64,000 bases of DNA from Algibacter luteus (GTDB lineage Bacteria; Bacteroidota; Bacteroidia; Flavobacteriales; Flavobacteriaceae): contig NZ_FQYK01000010.1 of assembly GCF_900141715.1 (NCBI RefSeq), positions 17,685 through 81,684 of the forward strand, in the 5' to 3' direction. Position 1 is the first letter of the stretch, and each line of letters opens with the position of its first letter. The notes under the pieces were generated by a model. It worked only from the letters and a program-made list of their open reading frames with translations. It was not told the DNA's origin and did not search any database. Shown here one piece after another: positions 44,791 through 52,359 of the stretch. The position numbers were made by a program, and so were the translations under genes.

Positions 44791-45543
44791 ATGAAAACAT
44801 TTAAAACCTCAATTTTAATAGCATTATTATTGTGCTTTTCTTTTAATCTGTCGCATGCACAAAAAAGATTTATGGTGCATCAAGATAACGTAAAACCGTC
44901 TATGTTAATGCAATATGAAGCTATTGCTAAAAAGTTTAATGATGCTTGTATAAAACATAACCCACAAACCTCATGGGCAACAGGAACAAGAAGCGATTTT
45001 AAATATTTTTACATTACACCTATTGAAAATTTTGCAGATATGGATAAAAATCCATTTGCAGATATGGCTAAAACTATGGGCGACGAATTTGGAAAAATGT
45101 TTGAAGAATTCGATAAATGCTATGATTCGCATACCAATTACACGATTACCATGGTTGAAGATTTAACCTATATGCCAGAAGGCATATCCATGACTCAAGA
45201 AGGTCAAAACTATCGTAAATGGTACTATATCTATTTTACACCAAGTAATGCTAAAAAAGTTCGTGAAGGCATGAAAGCTGTAAAAGCATTGTACGAATCA
45301 AAAAACTCAAAAGAATATTATAGAGTATATCGCAGTGGTTTTGGTACACCCGAAGAGTTTTATTTAGTTGCGATTTCCGCTAAAGATGCTATCGATTTCG
45401 AAACTAAATCTAAAACTAACGAAGCTACATTAGGCACAAAAGAAGAAGTTTGGGAAGTGTTTAGTAAGGTCATGGAACACGCCACCAGAATGGAAGAGTT
45501 TTCAGGAGAAATGCGTCCAGATTTGGCCTACGCACCAAAATAA
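44791..45543 (+). CDS. Secreted protein of unknown function
   Basis: A 250-residue protein with a clear signal peptide (MKTFKTSILIALLLCFSFNLSHAQ). The mature domain has two similar-looking halves with Trp/Tyr-rich strands (FKYFYITPIENFADMDKNPF in the first, EEFYLVAISAKDAIDFETK in the second), suggesting a tandem ferredoxin-like (dimeric alpha/beta barrel) fold. I recognise no characterised family. Probably periplasmic. It follows the NTF2-like gene in the same direction and ends before the RNase P RNA region. Confidence 0.68.
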   Translation: MKTFKTSILIALLLCFSFNLSHAQKRFMVHQDNVKPSMLMQYEAIAKKFNDACIKHNPQTSWATGTRSDFKYFYITPIENFADMDKNPFADMAKTMGDEFGKMFEEFDKCYDSHTNYTITMVEDLTYMPEGISMTQEGQNYRKWYYIYFTPSNAKKVREGMKAVKALYESKNSKEYYRVYRSGFGTPEEFYLVAISAKDAIDFETKSKTNEATLGTKEEVWEVFSKVMEHATRMEEFSGEMRPDLAYAPK

Positions 45544-45586
45544 AATAAATCTGCCGTTTCAACCAACCAAATTACTTTTATAAGGG

Positions 45587-45623
45587 AATAAGCCCTTCTT
45601 TAATTACTAAAGAGGGGCTTATT
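45587..45623. terminator. 16-bp hairpin terminator between convergent units
   Basis: AATAAGCCCTTCTTTA (45587-45602) pairs with TAAAGAGGGGCTTATT (45608-45623) with one G-T pair and a 5-nt loop. It lies between the 3' ends of the plus-strand secreted-protein gene and the minus-strand RNase P RNA and could serve both, although T tracts outside the stem are short. Confidence 0.75.
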
Positions 45624-45629
45624 TATGTT

Positions 45630-45966
45630 CAAGTAAATCTATAAGCCGAATTCTGTTCATTCCGTACTCGTTTCAAGTTTACCTAAAACAAGCACAAAAA
45701 TACCTTATCATTTATCTTAGTGCATTGTTACCAATACACTTTAGCTGCCTACCCTCCAACAATCGGGCGTGCAGCCCTCAAACGTTGGTATACATGACAT
45801 TGCACCACATAGAGTTTACCTGATTTCACTACAGCATAACCTGTACATTCTTTCTGTTGCACTTTTCCTAACCTCACGGTTGGTGGCCATTAACCACTAT
45901 GTTGCACTACGGTGTTCGGACTTTCCTTCCCGAAATAACTTCGGAACGATAAGGCGATTTACTTAA
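45630..45966 (-). ncRNA. rnpB: RNase P RNA (type A)
   Basis: On the minus strand the RNA contains the conserved 5' element GGAAAGTCCG (45926-45917) and the 3' element ACAGAATTCGGCTTAT (45656-45641), the P4-forming signature of bacterial RNase P RNA. The ends pair: AAGTAAATC at the 5' end with GATTTACTT at the 3' end form P1. Length is about 340 nt. It is the ribozyme component that matures tRNA 5' ends together with RnpA. A promoter box (TAATTTTG, minus strand) lies just upstream. Exact ends are estimated from P1. Confidence 0.92.
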
Positions 45967-45969
45967 ACG

Positions 45970-45977
45970 CAAAATTA
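45970..45977 (-). promoter_or_regulatory. TAnnTTTG -7 box of rnpB
   Basis: Read on the minus strand this is TAATTTTG, positioned so that transcription would start near the first bases of the P1 stem of RNase P RNA. That agreement in position raises its credibility. Confidence 0.6.
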
Positions 45978-46016
45978 CAATTCCTATATTTTAAAATCTA
46001 ATTAAAAATCATTATT

Positions 46017-46130
46017 TGGGCGCCTGCCTGCGGGCAGGCAGGTTACCCACAAGGGGTCTGGCTTTCCACTATAAGTTTTGGCTCGATGCGCGCCTCGCAA
46101 AAATCTACCGCTGCAATCCTTAACACAGGG
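46017..46130. repeat. Dispersed intergenic repeat, copy 3
   Basis: This lies between the RNase P RNA promoter and the end of the alpha/beta hydrolase gene. It starts GGGCG, then a perfect palindrome CCTGCCTGCGGGCAGGCAGG (46023-46042). Next come GGTTACCCACAAGGGGTCTG, TTTTGGCTCGATGCGCGCC and CGCTGCAATCCTTAACACAGG. It shares its left part with copy 1 and its middle with copy 2. Confidence 0.75.
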
Positions 46131-46176
46131 GCTGTTTGCTAGCTTTGATTTTAAGAAATGAAGATTATTTTACTTT

Positions 46177-47253
46177 TTATTCGGTTTGCCTTTTTATCCA
46201 TTCAAACATAATATCTAATGCCATCGGTGAAAAAGTCTGTTCAATAATGGCGTATTCATTCGGTAAACCGGTTTTGCTTTCTTGAAATAAGTGATTTAAA
46301 TCATCCAACGTCATTGTTTTAGTATTAGTGTTCCCATTGGCTAATAAAATAGCTTCAATAGCCTCAAGATTCTCTTTTGAAGGTACTTGTAAGTCATTTG
46401 CACCATTCAATGCAAGAATTGGGCATTTTGTTTTACTTAGAGATTCCTTCGGATCAAATTTTATAAAGTCTGTTAACCACGGCATAGACATTTGTTCTGA
46501 TAATGATTTAATTTGGCTATCAGTTAACATAGCTCCAAAAATTTCATTGAAGTAATCCTTTAAATCAGATTGTAATTGATTATCATCATTATTTGAGTTT
46601 AAAATAATATTGTAGGCTCCTTTCATATAATTTTGTCCTTGTGTAATTCCAGCCTCAGGAACCCCCATTTTTCGCTCTATTATTTCTTTTTGTAAAAGCA
46701 TAAGTTTATCTCCTCTTATGCCAGACCCAGCCAGAAGAACAATAAAAGAAACATCTTGATTTTTACTTGCTATAATTGGTGCTATCACACCACCTAAACT
46801 ATGACCGATAAGGCCAATTTTAACAGGGTTTATGGCACTGTGCGTTTTAATAAATTCAAAAGCACTATTTGTGTCACTAACAAAACCATCAAGCCCAGTG
46901 GCATTATAATTCCCCTCAGATGCTCCTGTGCCTCTATCATCAACTCGTAATACAGCTATGCCTTTATTTGTAAAATAATCTGCAATAACCATAAATGGTT
47001 TATGGTTCATCATATCAGAATTTCTATCCTGCGGACCACTGCCACTTATTAAAATTACAGCTGGAAAATTTGACCCCTCTTTTGGGTAAGTTAGTGTACC
47101 TGCGAGTGAAATACTATCCATGTTGTTTTTAAACTCAACATCTTCAATTATATAATTAAAAGGTTCTTTTGGTTCTTGAGGTCTATTGATTTGAGCAGAT
47201 AAATTGAATGAAAAAATAGCGGAAATTAAAAAGTATAGAAAATGTATTTTCAT
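46177..47253 (-). CDS. Secreted alpha/beta hydrolase
   Basis: A 358-residue hydrolase with a signal peptide (MKIHFLYFLISAIFSFNLSAQ). The oxyanion region is VILISGSGPQDRNSDM and the nucleophile elbow is IGLIGHSLGGVIAPI (Ser in GHSLG). Asp and His are expected in LALNGANDLQVP and DDLNHLFQ. It is an esterase/peptidase-like enzyme acting outside the cytoplasm; substrate unknown. It begins directly after sdpI with no gap, forming an sdpR-sdpI-hydrolase operon. It is not part of the classic SDP system of Bacillus, so its link is positional only. Confidence 0.86.
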   Translation of the reverse strand: MKIHFLYFLISAIFSFNLSAQINRPQEPKEPFNYIIEDVEFKNNMDSISLAGTLTYPKEGSNFPAVILISGSGPQDRNSDMMNHKPFMVIADYFTNKGIAVLRVDDRGTGASEGNYNATGLDGFVSDTNSAFEFIKTHSAINPVKIGLIGHSLGGVIAPIIASKNQDVSFIVLLAGSGIRGDKLMLLQKEIIERKMGVPEAGITQGQNYMKGAYNIILNSNNDDNQLQSDLKDYFNEIFGAMLTDSQIKSLSEQMSMPWLTDFIKFDPKESLSKTKCPILALNGANDLQVPSKENLEAIEAILLANGNTNTKTMTLDDLNHLFQESKTGLPNEYAIIEQTFSPMALDIMFEWIKRQTE

Positions 47254-47898
47254 TTAGTTAGTTTTTATGTTTTGAAATTTCAAATAAGAAAAGACTACAG
47301 GTACAATGGTTATAACTGCAGTAATAATTATGAATATTGTAAAATTAGTTTGCTTTTCTAACACTAAACTAGAAAGGACAATTAGTAAACCACCAATAAA
47401 CCACATTTTCCCTCCTAATTTGTGCGTTTCCTTCCAAACCGTCTCATTCTCGAGTGTCCAGGGTGTTCTAATTCCTATAAAATAATTAGCTTTTAATGTT
47501 TTAAAATAATTTCCTAGAATTAAAAAAAGCAATCCTATTAACAGTATAATATAGTTTGGGTTAGTAAGCGACTCATTTTTTGCAGTATAGATTATGAATA
47601 ATGCTAAGATTGACATAAAAGTTGTCAACAAGAATTTAAGTGTTTGTAACTTATTACCCATTTTTTGCAGTTTGTTTTTAGGGTCAATTTTAGGAACAAC
47701 CAAAAAGATAATATATATAAGTAGTGGTAATAAAATTGGAATAAAAATAAGTTCTATCTTATCTCCATAGCGGTTTACCTCTCCCTTTATATTCCAATGT
47801 AACGGTACTTTTTCAGGTAAATCATTCCATAGATAAGCCAAATAAATAAATGGCAAAAGTACGATTGCAATTAGTGGTAATTCCTTTTTTAAGCTCAT
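47254..47898 (-). CDS. sdpI: SdpI-family membrane protein
   Basis: A 214-residue integral membrane protein with about six hydrophobic segments. The N-terminal DUF1648 part has LPEKVPLHWNIKGEVNRYGD, and the C-terminal SdpI part has YFIGIRTPWTLENETVWKETHK, the family signature. In Bacillus, SdpI gives immunity to the SdpC toxin and sequesters SdpR at the membrane. No sdpC-like toxin gene lies in the window, so here it may be a stand-alone stress or immunity sensor. It starts 2 bp after sdpR. Confidence 0.85.
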   Translation of the reverse strand: MSLKKELPLIAIVLLPFIYLAYLWNDLPEKVPLHWNIKGEVNRYGDKIELIFIPILLPLLIYIIFLVVPKIDPKNKLQKMGNKLQTLKFLLTTFMSILALFIIYTAKNESLTNPNYIILLIGLLFLILGNYFKTLKANYFIGIRTPWTLENETVWKETHKLGGKMWFIGGLLIVLSSLVLEKQTNFTIFIIITAVITIVPVVFSYLKFQNIKTN

Positions 47899-47900
47899 GA

Positions 47901-48155
47901 TTATTTTTTTAAAGTTAATATCCAGTTAAGTAAATCCTCTAAAATGCTCGTATTTAGAGAATACTCTACAAATTGTCCTTTTTTCTCACTTGTAATTAAA
48001 TCGGCTCTTTTTAAAATATCTAAATGATGTGATATACTTGGTTTTGATATATTAAACCGTTCAGCTATTTCCCCAGCATTCATGTCTTTTTCCTTAAGTA
48101 ATTCGACAATCTGTCTTCTAGTTTCATCATTAAGGGCCTTAAATAAAGAATTCAT
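47901..48155 (-). CDS. sdpR: ArsR-family autorepressor (SdpR-like)
   Basis: An 84-residue winged-helix regulator. It starts MNSLFKALNDETRRQIVELL; the recognition helix region is AGEIAERFNISKPSISHHLDILKRADL and the wing is SEKKGQFVEYSLNTS. No Cys-based metal site is present, consistent with SdpR-type proteins and unlike arsenic sensors. It is the first gene of sdpR-sdpI-hydrolase. An inverted repeat 13 bp upstream of the ATG is the likely autoregulatory operator. Confidence 0.88.
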   Translation of the reverse strand: MNSLFKALNDETRRQIVELLKEKDMNAGEIAERFNISKPSISHHLDILKRADLITSEKKGQFVEYSLNTSILEDLLNWILTLKK

Positions 48156-48168
48156 TTCTTATTTAGTT

Positions 48169-48188
48169 ATTTAGACAAATATCTAAAT
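48169..48188. promoter_or_regulatory. Inverted-repeat operator of the sdpR operon (candidate)
   Basis: ATTTAGA (48169-48175) and TCTAAAT (48182-48188) are exact reverse complements with a 6-bp spacer, 13 bp upstream of the sdpR ATG. A further half-site, ATTTAGT, lies at 48161-48167. Size and position fit an ArsR-type dimer site blocking the promoter. Confidence 0.55.
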
Positions 48189-48291
48189 ATTAATTTACAA
48201 ATCCAAATAGAGCTCTAGTTTAATGGTCTATTTTTGTTAATAACTCCTATTAAATTATAGCTTCAAAATTCCTAATTCAAAACTGAATTTT

Positions 48292-48299
48292 TAACTTTG
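48292..48299 (+). promoter_or_regulatory. TAnnTTTG -7 box of dnaX
   Basis: TAACTTTG matches the consensus 17 bp before the dnaX ATG (48317), giving a short leader. No clear -33 element. Confidence 0.5.
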
Positions 48300-48316
48300 T
48301 TACTTTACCAAAAACA

Positions 48317-50050
48317 ATGGAGCACTTTGTAGTATCGGCTAGAAAATATCGTCCGCAAACGTTAAAAGACGTTGTGGGACAGCAGGCTATTACAAACACC
48401 TTACTTAATGCCATTGAAAGCAATCATTTAGCACAAGCTTTATTGTTTACTGGTCCGCGCGGTGTTGGCAAAACAACCTGTGCACGTATTTTAGCTAAAA
48501 TGATTAATAGCGATGGTACGGAGGCTACCGATGAAGATTTTGCGTTTAATATTTTTGAACTTGATGCCGCTTCTAACAATTCAGTTGATGATATTCGAAA
48601 TTTAACAGACCAGGTTCGTATCCCTCCACAAATAGGCAAATACAAGGTTTATATTATTGACGAGGTACACATGTTATCTCAAGCTGCTTTTAATGCTTTT
48701 CTTAAAACACTTGAAGAGCCCCCAAAACACTGTATTTTTATATTAGCAACTACTGAGAAGCATAAAATTATACCAACTATATTATCACGTTGTCAGATTT
48801 TCGATTTTAAGCGAATAACGGTAACCGATGCTAAAAATTATTTAAAATACATCGCTGAGGAGCAAGATATAACTGCTGAAGATGATGCATTGCACATCAT
48901 TGCTCAAAAGGCTGATGGCGCGATGCGAGACGCCCTTTCTATTTTTGATAGAGTGGTTAGTTTTTCGGGTAAAAACCTAACCAGACAAGCAGTAACAGAA
49001 AATTTAAATGTTTTAGATTACGAAACGTACTTTGAAAGCACCGATTTAATACTTGAAAATAAAATCCCGGAATTATTAATCCAATTCAATGAGACACTGG
49101 CAAAAGGTTTTGATGGGCATCATTATATAGCAGGTTTAGCGTCGCATTTTAGAGATTTGTTGGTTAGTAAAACCCAAGAAACTATAGCGTTATTAGAAGT
49201 CGGCGACCAAACCAAAACCAAATATCTAGAGCAATCTAAAAAAGCTTCTCAAGAGTTTCTCATGCAAGGTATAAATCTTGCTAACGATTGCGATCTTAAA
49301 TACAAAACGAGTAAAAATCAACGCTTACTTGTTGAACTATGCCTTATGCAGCTTGCCTCTATCACTTTTGATGGAGAAAAAAAAAATAGCAAAAACTACA
49401 TAATTCCTGCGTCGTACTTTAAAAATAAAGGTATAACGCCTATTCCAGTAACTTTACCTAATAAAGTTGAAAAAGCTACTTCTACTTCGGAAGCAAAAAC
49501 AGAAACGCCAGAGCCCAAAGAAAAAATATCTGAAGTGGTTGAACAATTTCAAGTCAAAGATCCACCTAAAATTGTTTTAAAACAAGAAAACAAGCGCACG
49601 TCGGGACTTTCATTAAGCAGCCTAAAGGCTAAAAAAGAGCATCAAATAAAACAAATGAATGTTGTTATTGATGAGGAAGATTTGCCGAAAGAACCCTTTA
49701 CAGAAAAAGATTTTATACAAGTTTGGAACGATTATATCGAGAAATTGCGTGACGATGGTAAGCACAATTTGGCTTCAATTTTATCTATAGACACGCCTAA
49801 AGTAACAGATACCACTGCACATTTAGAATTTCCTAATGCAACCAATAAAGTTGAACTTGAGCGCCAACAATATGATCTTTTGGGTTATATAAGAAAGACT
49901 TTAAATAACTTCGATATCAATTTATCTATAACAGTAAACGAAGTAATGGAAAAGCAATATGCTTATACAACCTTGGAGAAATTTGAGAAATTAAAAGAAA
50001 AAAATCCAAGTATTGATATGTTAAGAAAAACTTTCGACTTAGATGTTTAA
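48317..50050 (+). CDS. dnaX: DNA polymerase III subunit gamma/tau
   Basis: A 577-residue clamp-loader ATPase. The AAA+ core has Walker A GPRGVGKTTCARI (about 46-58), Walker B VYIIDEVHMLSQAAFN, and the SRC motif LSRCQIFDF. The collar domain III ends near residue 350 (LVELCLMQLASITF). A linker and tau-type C-terminal domain follow (about 455-577). The zinc-binding Cys4 insertion after Walker A, present in E. coli DnaX, is replaced by MINSDGTEATDEDFAFNIFE. A run of ten A (49377-49386) right after domain III would give a gamma-like product of about 357 residues if slippage occurs. Separate from recR and ybaB here. Confidence 0.94.
   Translation: MEHFVVSARKYRPQTLKDVVGQQAITNTLLNAIESNHLAQALLFTGPRGVGKTTCARILAKMINSDGTEATDEDFAFNIFELDAASNNSVDDIRNLTDQVRIPPQIGKYKVYIIDEVHMLSQAAFNAFLKTLEEPPKHCIFILATTEKHKIIPTILSRCQIFDFKRITVTDAKNYLKYIAEEQDITAEDDALHIIAQKADGAMRDALSIFDRVVSFSGKNLTRQAVTENLNVLDYETYFESTDLILENKIPELLIQFNETLAKGFDGHHYIAGLASHFRDLLVSKTQETIALLEVGDQTKTKYLEQSKKASQEFLMQGINLANDCDLKYKTSKNQRLLVELCLMQLASITFDGEKKNSKNYIIPASYFKNKGITPIPVTLPNKVEKATSTSEAKTETPEPKEKISEVVEQFQVKDPPKIVLKQENKRTSGLSLSSLKAKKEHQIKQMNVVIDEEDLPKEPFTEKDFIQVWNDYIEKLRDDGKHNLASILSIDTPKVTDTTAHLEFPNATNKVELERQQYDLLGYIRKTLNNFDINLSITVNEVMEKQYAYTTLEKFEKLKEKNPSIDMLRKTFDLDV
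49377..49389 (+). promoter_or_regulatory. Slippery A10 run with out-of-frame stop in dnaX
   Basis: Ten consecutive A residues (49377-49386) are read in frame as GAA AAA AAA AAT AGC (E-K-K-N-S, about residues 354-358). A -1 shift meets TAG at 49387-49389 at once; a +1 shift meets TAA at 49401-49403. Both end DnaX just after the collar domain. This resembles the gamma-producing sites of Thermus (transcript slippage) and E. coli (-1 ribosomal frameshift). Confidence 0.6.
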
Positions 50051-50094
50051 GTCATTGATATATAATACAATAAGATAGTTATAAATTTAAAACC

Positions 50095-50676
50095 ATGCTA
50101 GGACTTAAATTACCTACGGACCCGCGTTGGGTTAATATTGTTGAAAAGAATATTGAAGAAATACTTACCGATCATGCTTTTTGCGAACAAAAAGCAACCA
50201 GTACCGCTATTTCTCTAATTGTTAGTTTTCCGGAGTATACTGAACTTGTACAAGAAATGGTAGCACTTGTTAAAGAAGAAATTAGTCATTTTAAAATGGT
50301 ACACGACAAGATTCTTGAACGCGGTTGGATTTTAGGAAGAGATAGACGTGATGATTATGTTATTGAATTGCTTAAATTTTTTCCGAAAGGAGGAAGCCGA
50401 ACGACGCAATTAGTACATCGTTTATTATACGCAGCACTTATTGAAGCTAGAAGTTGTGAACGATTCAGATTACTATCTGAAGAATTAGAAGATAAAGAAT
50501 TGGCTACTTTTTACAGAAATCTTATGGTAAGTGAGGCTAACCACTATACTATGTTTCTTGGGTTTGCTCGAAAATATGGAAATAAAAAAGAAGTTGATAC
50601 CAAATGGCAGCAACTTCTTGAATATGAGAGTAAAATTATAAGTAATCTTGGAACTTCAGAGGCGATACACGGTTAA
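50095..50676 (+). CDS. miaE: tRNA-(ms2io6A)-hydroxylase
   Basis: A 193-residue non-haem di-iron monooxygenase that hydroxylates the isopentenyl side chain of ms2i6A37 in tRNA. Ferritin-like helices carry the iron ligands: EEISHFKMVHDKIL (E-x2-H), IEARSCERFRLL, and VSEANHYTMFLGFA (E-x2-H). The start MLGLKLPTDPRWVNIV is typical. Length matches MiaE. It is 44 bp after dnaX and overlaps the convergent outer-membrane gene by 4 bp. Confidence 0.92.
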   Translation: MLGLKLPTDPRWVNIVEKNIEEILTDHAFCEQKATSTAISLIVSFPEYTELVQEMVALVKEEISHFKMVHDKILERGWILGRDRRDDYVIELLKFFPKGGSRTTQLVHRLLYAALIEARSCERFRLLSEELEDKELATFYRNLMVSEANHYTMFLGFARKYGNKKEVDTKWQQLLEYESKIISNLGTSEAIHG

Positions 50677-51263
50677 AATTTATAACCAACACCAAGCTGA
50701 ATATTTCTATTTTTAGCTACGACACCAGAGATTTCATCAAAAACATTTCTAATACCATAGTTGTATCTAACATCTACGAAAAGCGCGTAGTTAATTTTAT
50801 AATCTACACTGGCAACCGCAGAGTATGCTAAGTTTTTCATACCGTCTTCGTATTTATGAACTTTTAGTCCCATTTGTGGACCAAAACCTGCGTGAAACTT
50901 TTCGTTAATTCTAAATCTAAGCAAAACAGGCATTTGTATATAATCAAGATTAAGAGGTTCAGCATCAGCGCCTTCAGCGGAAAACTGAATCTCTGGAACT
51001 AAAGATAAAGTTCTTGATAATCCAATATTAGCAAAGAAACCAACATACATACTGTTTCGATGTTTGTTATCCATTGTTGGAGTGCCTTCAAAGTCTAAAT
51101 GCGAAATAGTATATCCACCTCTAACACCATATTTTAAGCCCAAAGATGAAGAACCTGGTTCTTTAACTTCTGTAGAATCTGTAACTACAATAGTGTCTTC
51201 ATTTTGAGAAAATCCATAAAATGAAAAACCAAAAAGTATTGTAAATAGTAATAATTTTTTCAT
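50673..51263 (-). CDS. Outer-membrane beta-barrel protein (PorT-like family)
   Basis: A 196-residue protein with a signal peptide (MKKLLLFTILFGFSFYGFSQ), a short acidic linker, and eight or so amphipathic strands ending in an aromatic residue (RNIQLGVGYKF), the usual barrel terminus. Patterns such as LKYGVRGGYTISHLDF and FHAGFGPQMGLKVHKY fit the porin-like outer-membrane family of Bacteroidota often annotated as PorT. It is probably a small outer-membrane barrel of unknown function; not necessarily the gliding/T9SS PorT itself. The 189 bp upstream, before ppx's 3' end, hold nothing recognised. Confidence 0.82.
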   Translation of the reverse strand: MKKLLLFTILFGFSFYGFSQNEDTIVVTDSTEVKEPGSSSLGLKYGVRGGYTISHLDFEGTPTMDNKHRNSMYVGFFANIGLSRTLSLVPEIQFSAEGADAEPLNLDYIQMPVLLRFRINEKFHAGFGPQMGLKVHKYEDGMKNLAYSAVASVDYKINYALFVDVRYNYGIRNVFDEISGVVAKNRNIQLGVGYKF

Positions 51264-51452
51264 CTGTTTGTATTATTAAATTAAATCTATCAGATGCAAT
51301 TTGCCAAAATATTAGGGAAGTTGAAGCAACACGAATACTATAGGCTATGTCATTATTAATAGATTTGGGTTGTTATTAATAGTAATTATGCGGTTACGAA
51401 TATATATTATAAATTTAAAATAAGACAATTATACAAGCTAAAGTGCATAATT

Positions 51453-52358
51453 TTACTGTGTATTGCTAGAAACTGTATCGTAATAGATGCTTTTAATGAT
51501 ACCATCTGCAAGTCCTATTTTAGGAACATATATGTTTTTTGCACCACTCCATTTCATCGCAGAAAGGTAAATTCTCATAGCAGGAATAATAACATCGGCC
51601 CTGTCTTGATTTAAATCAAGCTCTGTAATACGCTCTTCATAAGAATAGGTTTGAAGCATATTATAATACGATGTCATATAAAAATATGAAAGGGGTTTAC
51701 CCATGGCTTTTCCAGAGACCTTAAAGATTTTATTAATGTTACCACCAGAACCTAAAACATCAATTTTATGGTATTTTTTGGCATGTAAACCAATCCAATC
51801 TTGAAGTTCTTGCCAAGTTTCTTTTTTAACCATATCATTTAACAACCTTACAGTGCCAATTTTGAACGATCTAGACGTGATTTGGTTGCCTTCATGTATA
51901 ATGGTAAACTCGGTGCTTCCACCACCAACATCAACATATAAATAGGTTTTATCGGGGTTTATAAATTTATTTAAATCTGTTGCGGCGATTATAGCTGCTT
52001 CTTCTTCACCACCAATAATATCGATAATAATTCCGGCTTCTTTTAAAACTAAATCAACTACTTTTTTGCCATTATCTGATTCTCGCATAGCAGAAGTTGC
52101 ACAAGCTTTGTATTTAACTACTTTATGCGATTTCATTAGTAATTTAAACGCCAGCATGGTATCGAGAACGCGTTGCGTGTTTTCTTTAGAAATTTTATTC
52201 TTTATAAACACATCGGCACCTAAACGAATGGGCACACGAACCAAGGAGTTTTTTTTAAATTGAACTGGTTTTCCTTTTTGCTCAATGATATTTGAAATAA
52301 GTAATCTTACAGCATTCGAACCAATATCTATCGCAGCATATTTTTTTATTGAAAGCAT
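51453..52358 (-). CDS. ppx: Ppx/GppA-type exopolyphosphatase
   Basis: A 301-residue member of the actin-like Ppx/GppA family. The phosphate-1 loop is YAAIDIGSNAVRLLI, the middle is CATSAMRESDN with IIGGEEEAAII, and the second phosphate loop is YVDVGGGSTEFTII. The family removes terminal phosphates from polyphosphate or pppGpp. It is about the length of single-module Ppx2 forms and lacks the C-terminal HD-like half of E. coli Ppx (513 residues). It starts 1 bp after ppk1, so synthesis and breakdown of polyphosphate are co-transcribed. Confidence 0.9.
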   Translation of the reverse strand: MLSIKKYAAIDIGSNAVRLLISNIIEQKGKPVQFKKNSLVRVPIRLGADVFIKNKISKENTQRVLDTMLAFKLLMKSHKVVKYKACATSAMRESDNGKKVVDLVLKEAGIIIDIIGGEEEAAIIAATDLNKFINPDKTYLYVDVGGGSTEFTIIHEGNQITSRSFKIGTVRLLNDMVKKETWQELQDWIGLHAKKYHKIDVLGSGGNINKIFKVSGKAMGKPLSYFYMTSYYNMLQTYSYEERITELDLNQDRADVIIPAMRIYLSAMKWSGAKNIYVPKIGLADGIIKSIYYDTVSSNTQ

Positions 52359-52359
52359 C

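Noticed and set aside
45769..45966. 65-codon plus-strand ORF
   Set aside because: It lies wholly within the minus-strand RNase P RNA, whose conserved elements are clear.
46177..48155. Complete Bacillus-type SDP cannibalism system
   Set aside because: No sdpA, sdpB or sdpC gene is present; only regulator and immunity homologues are.
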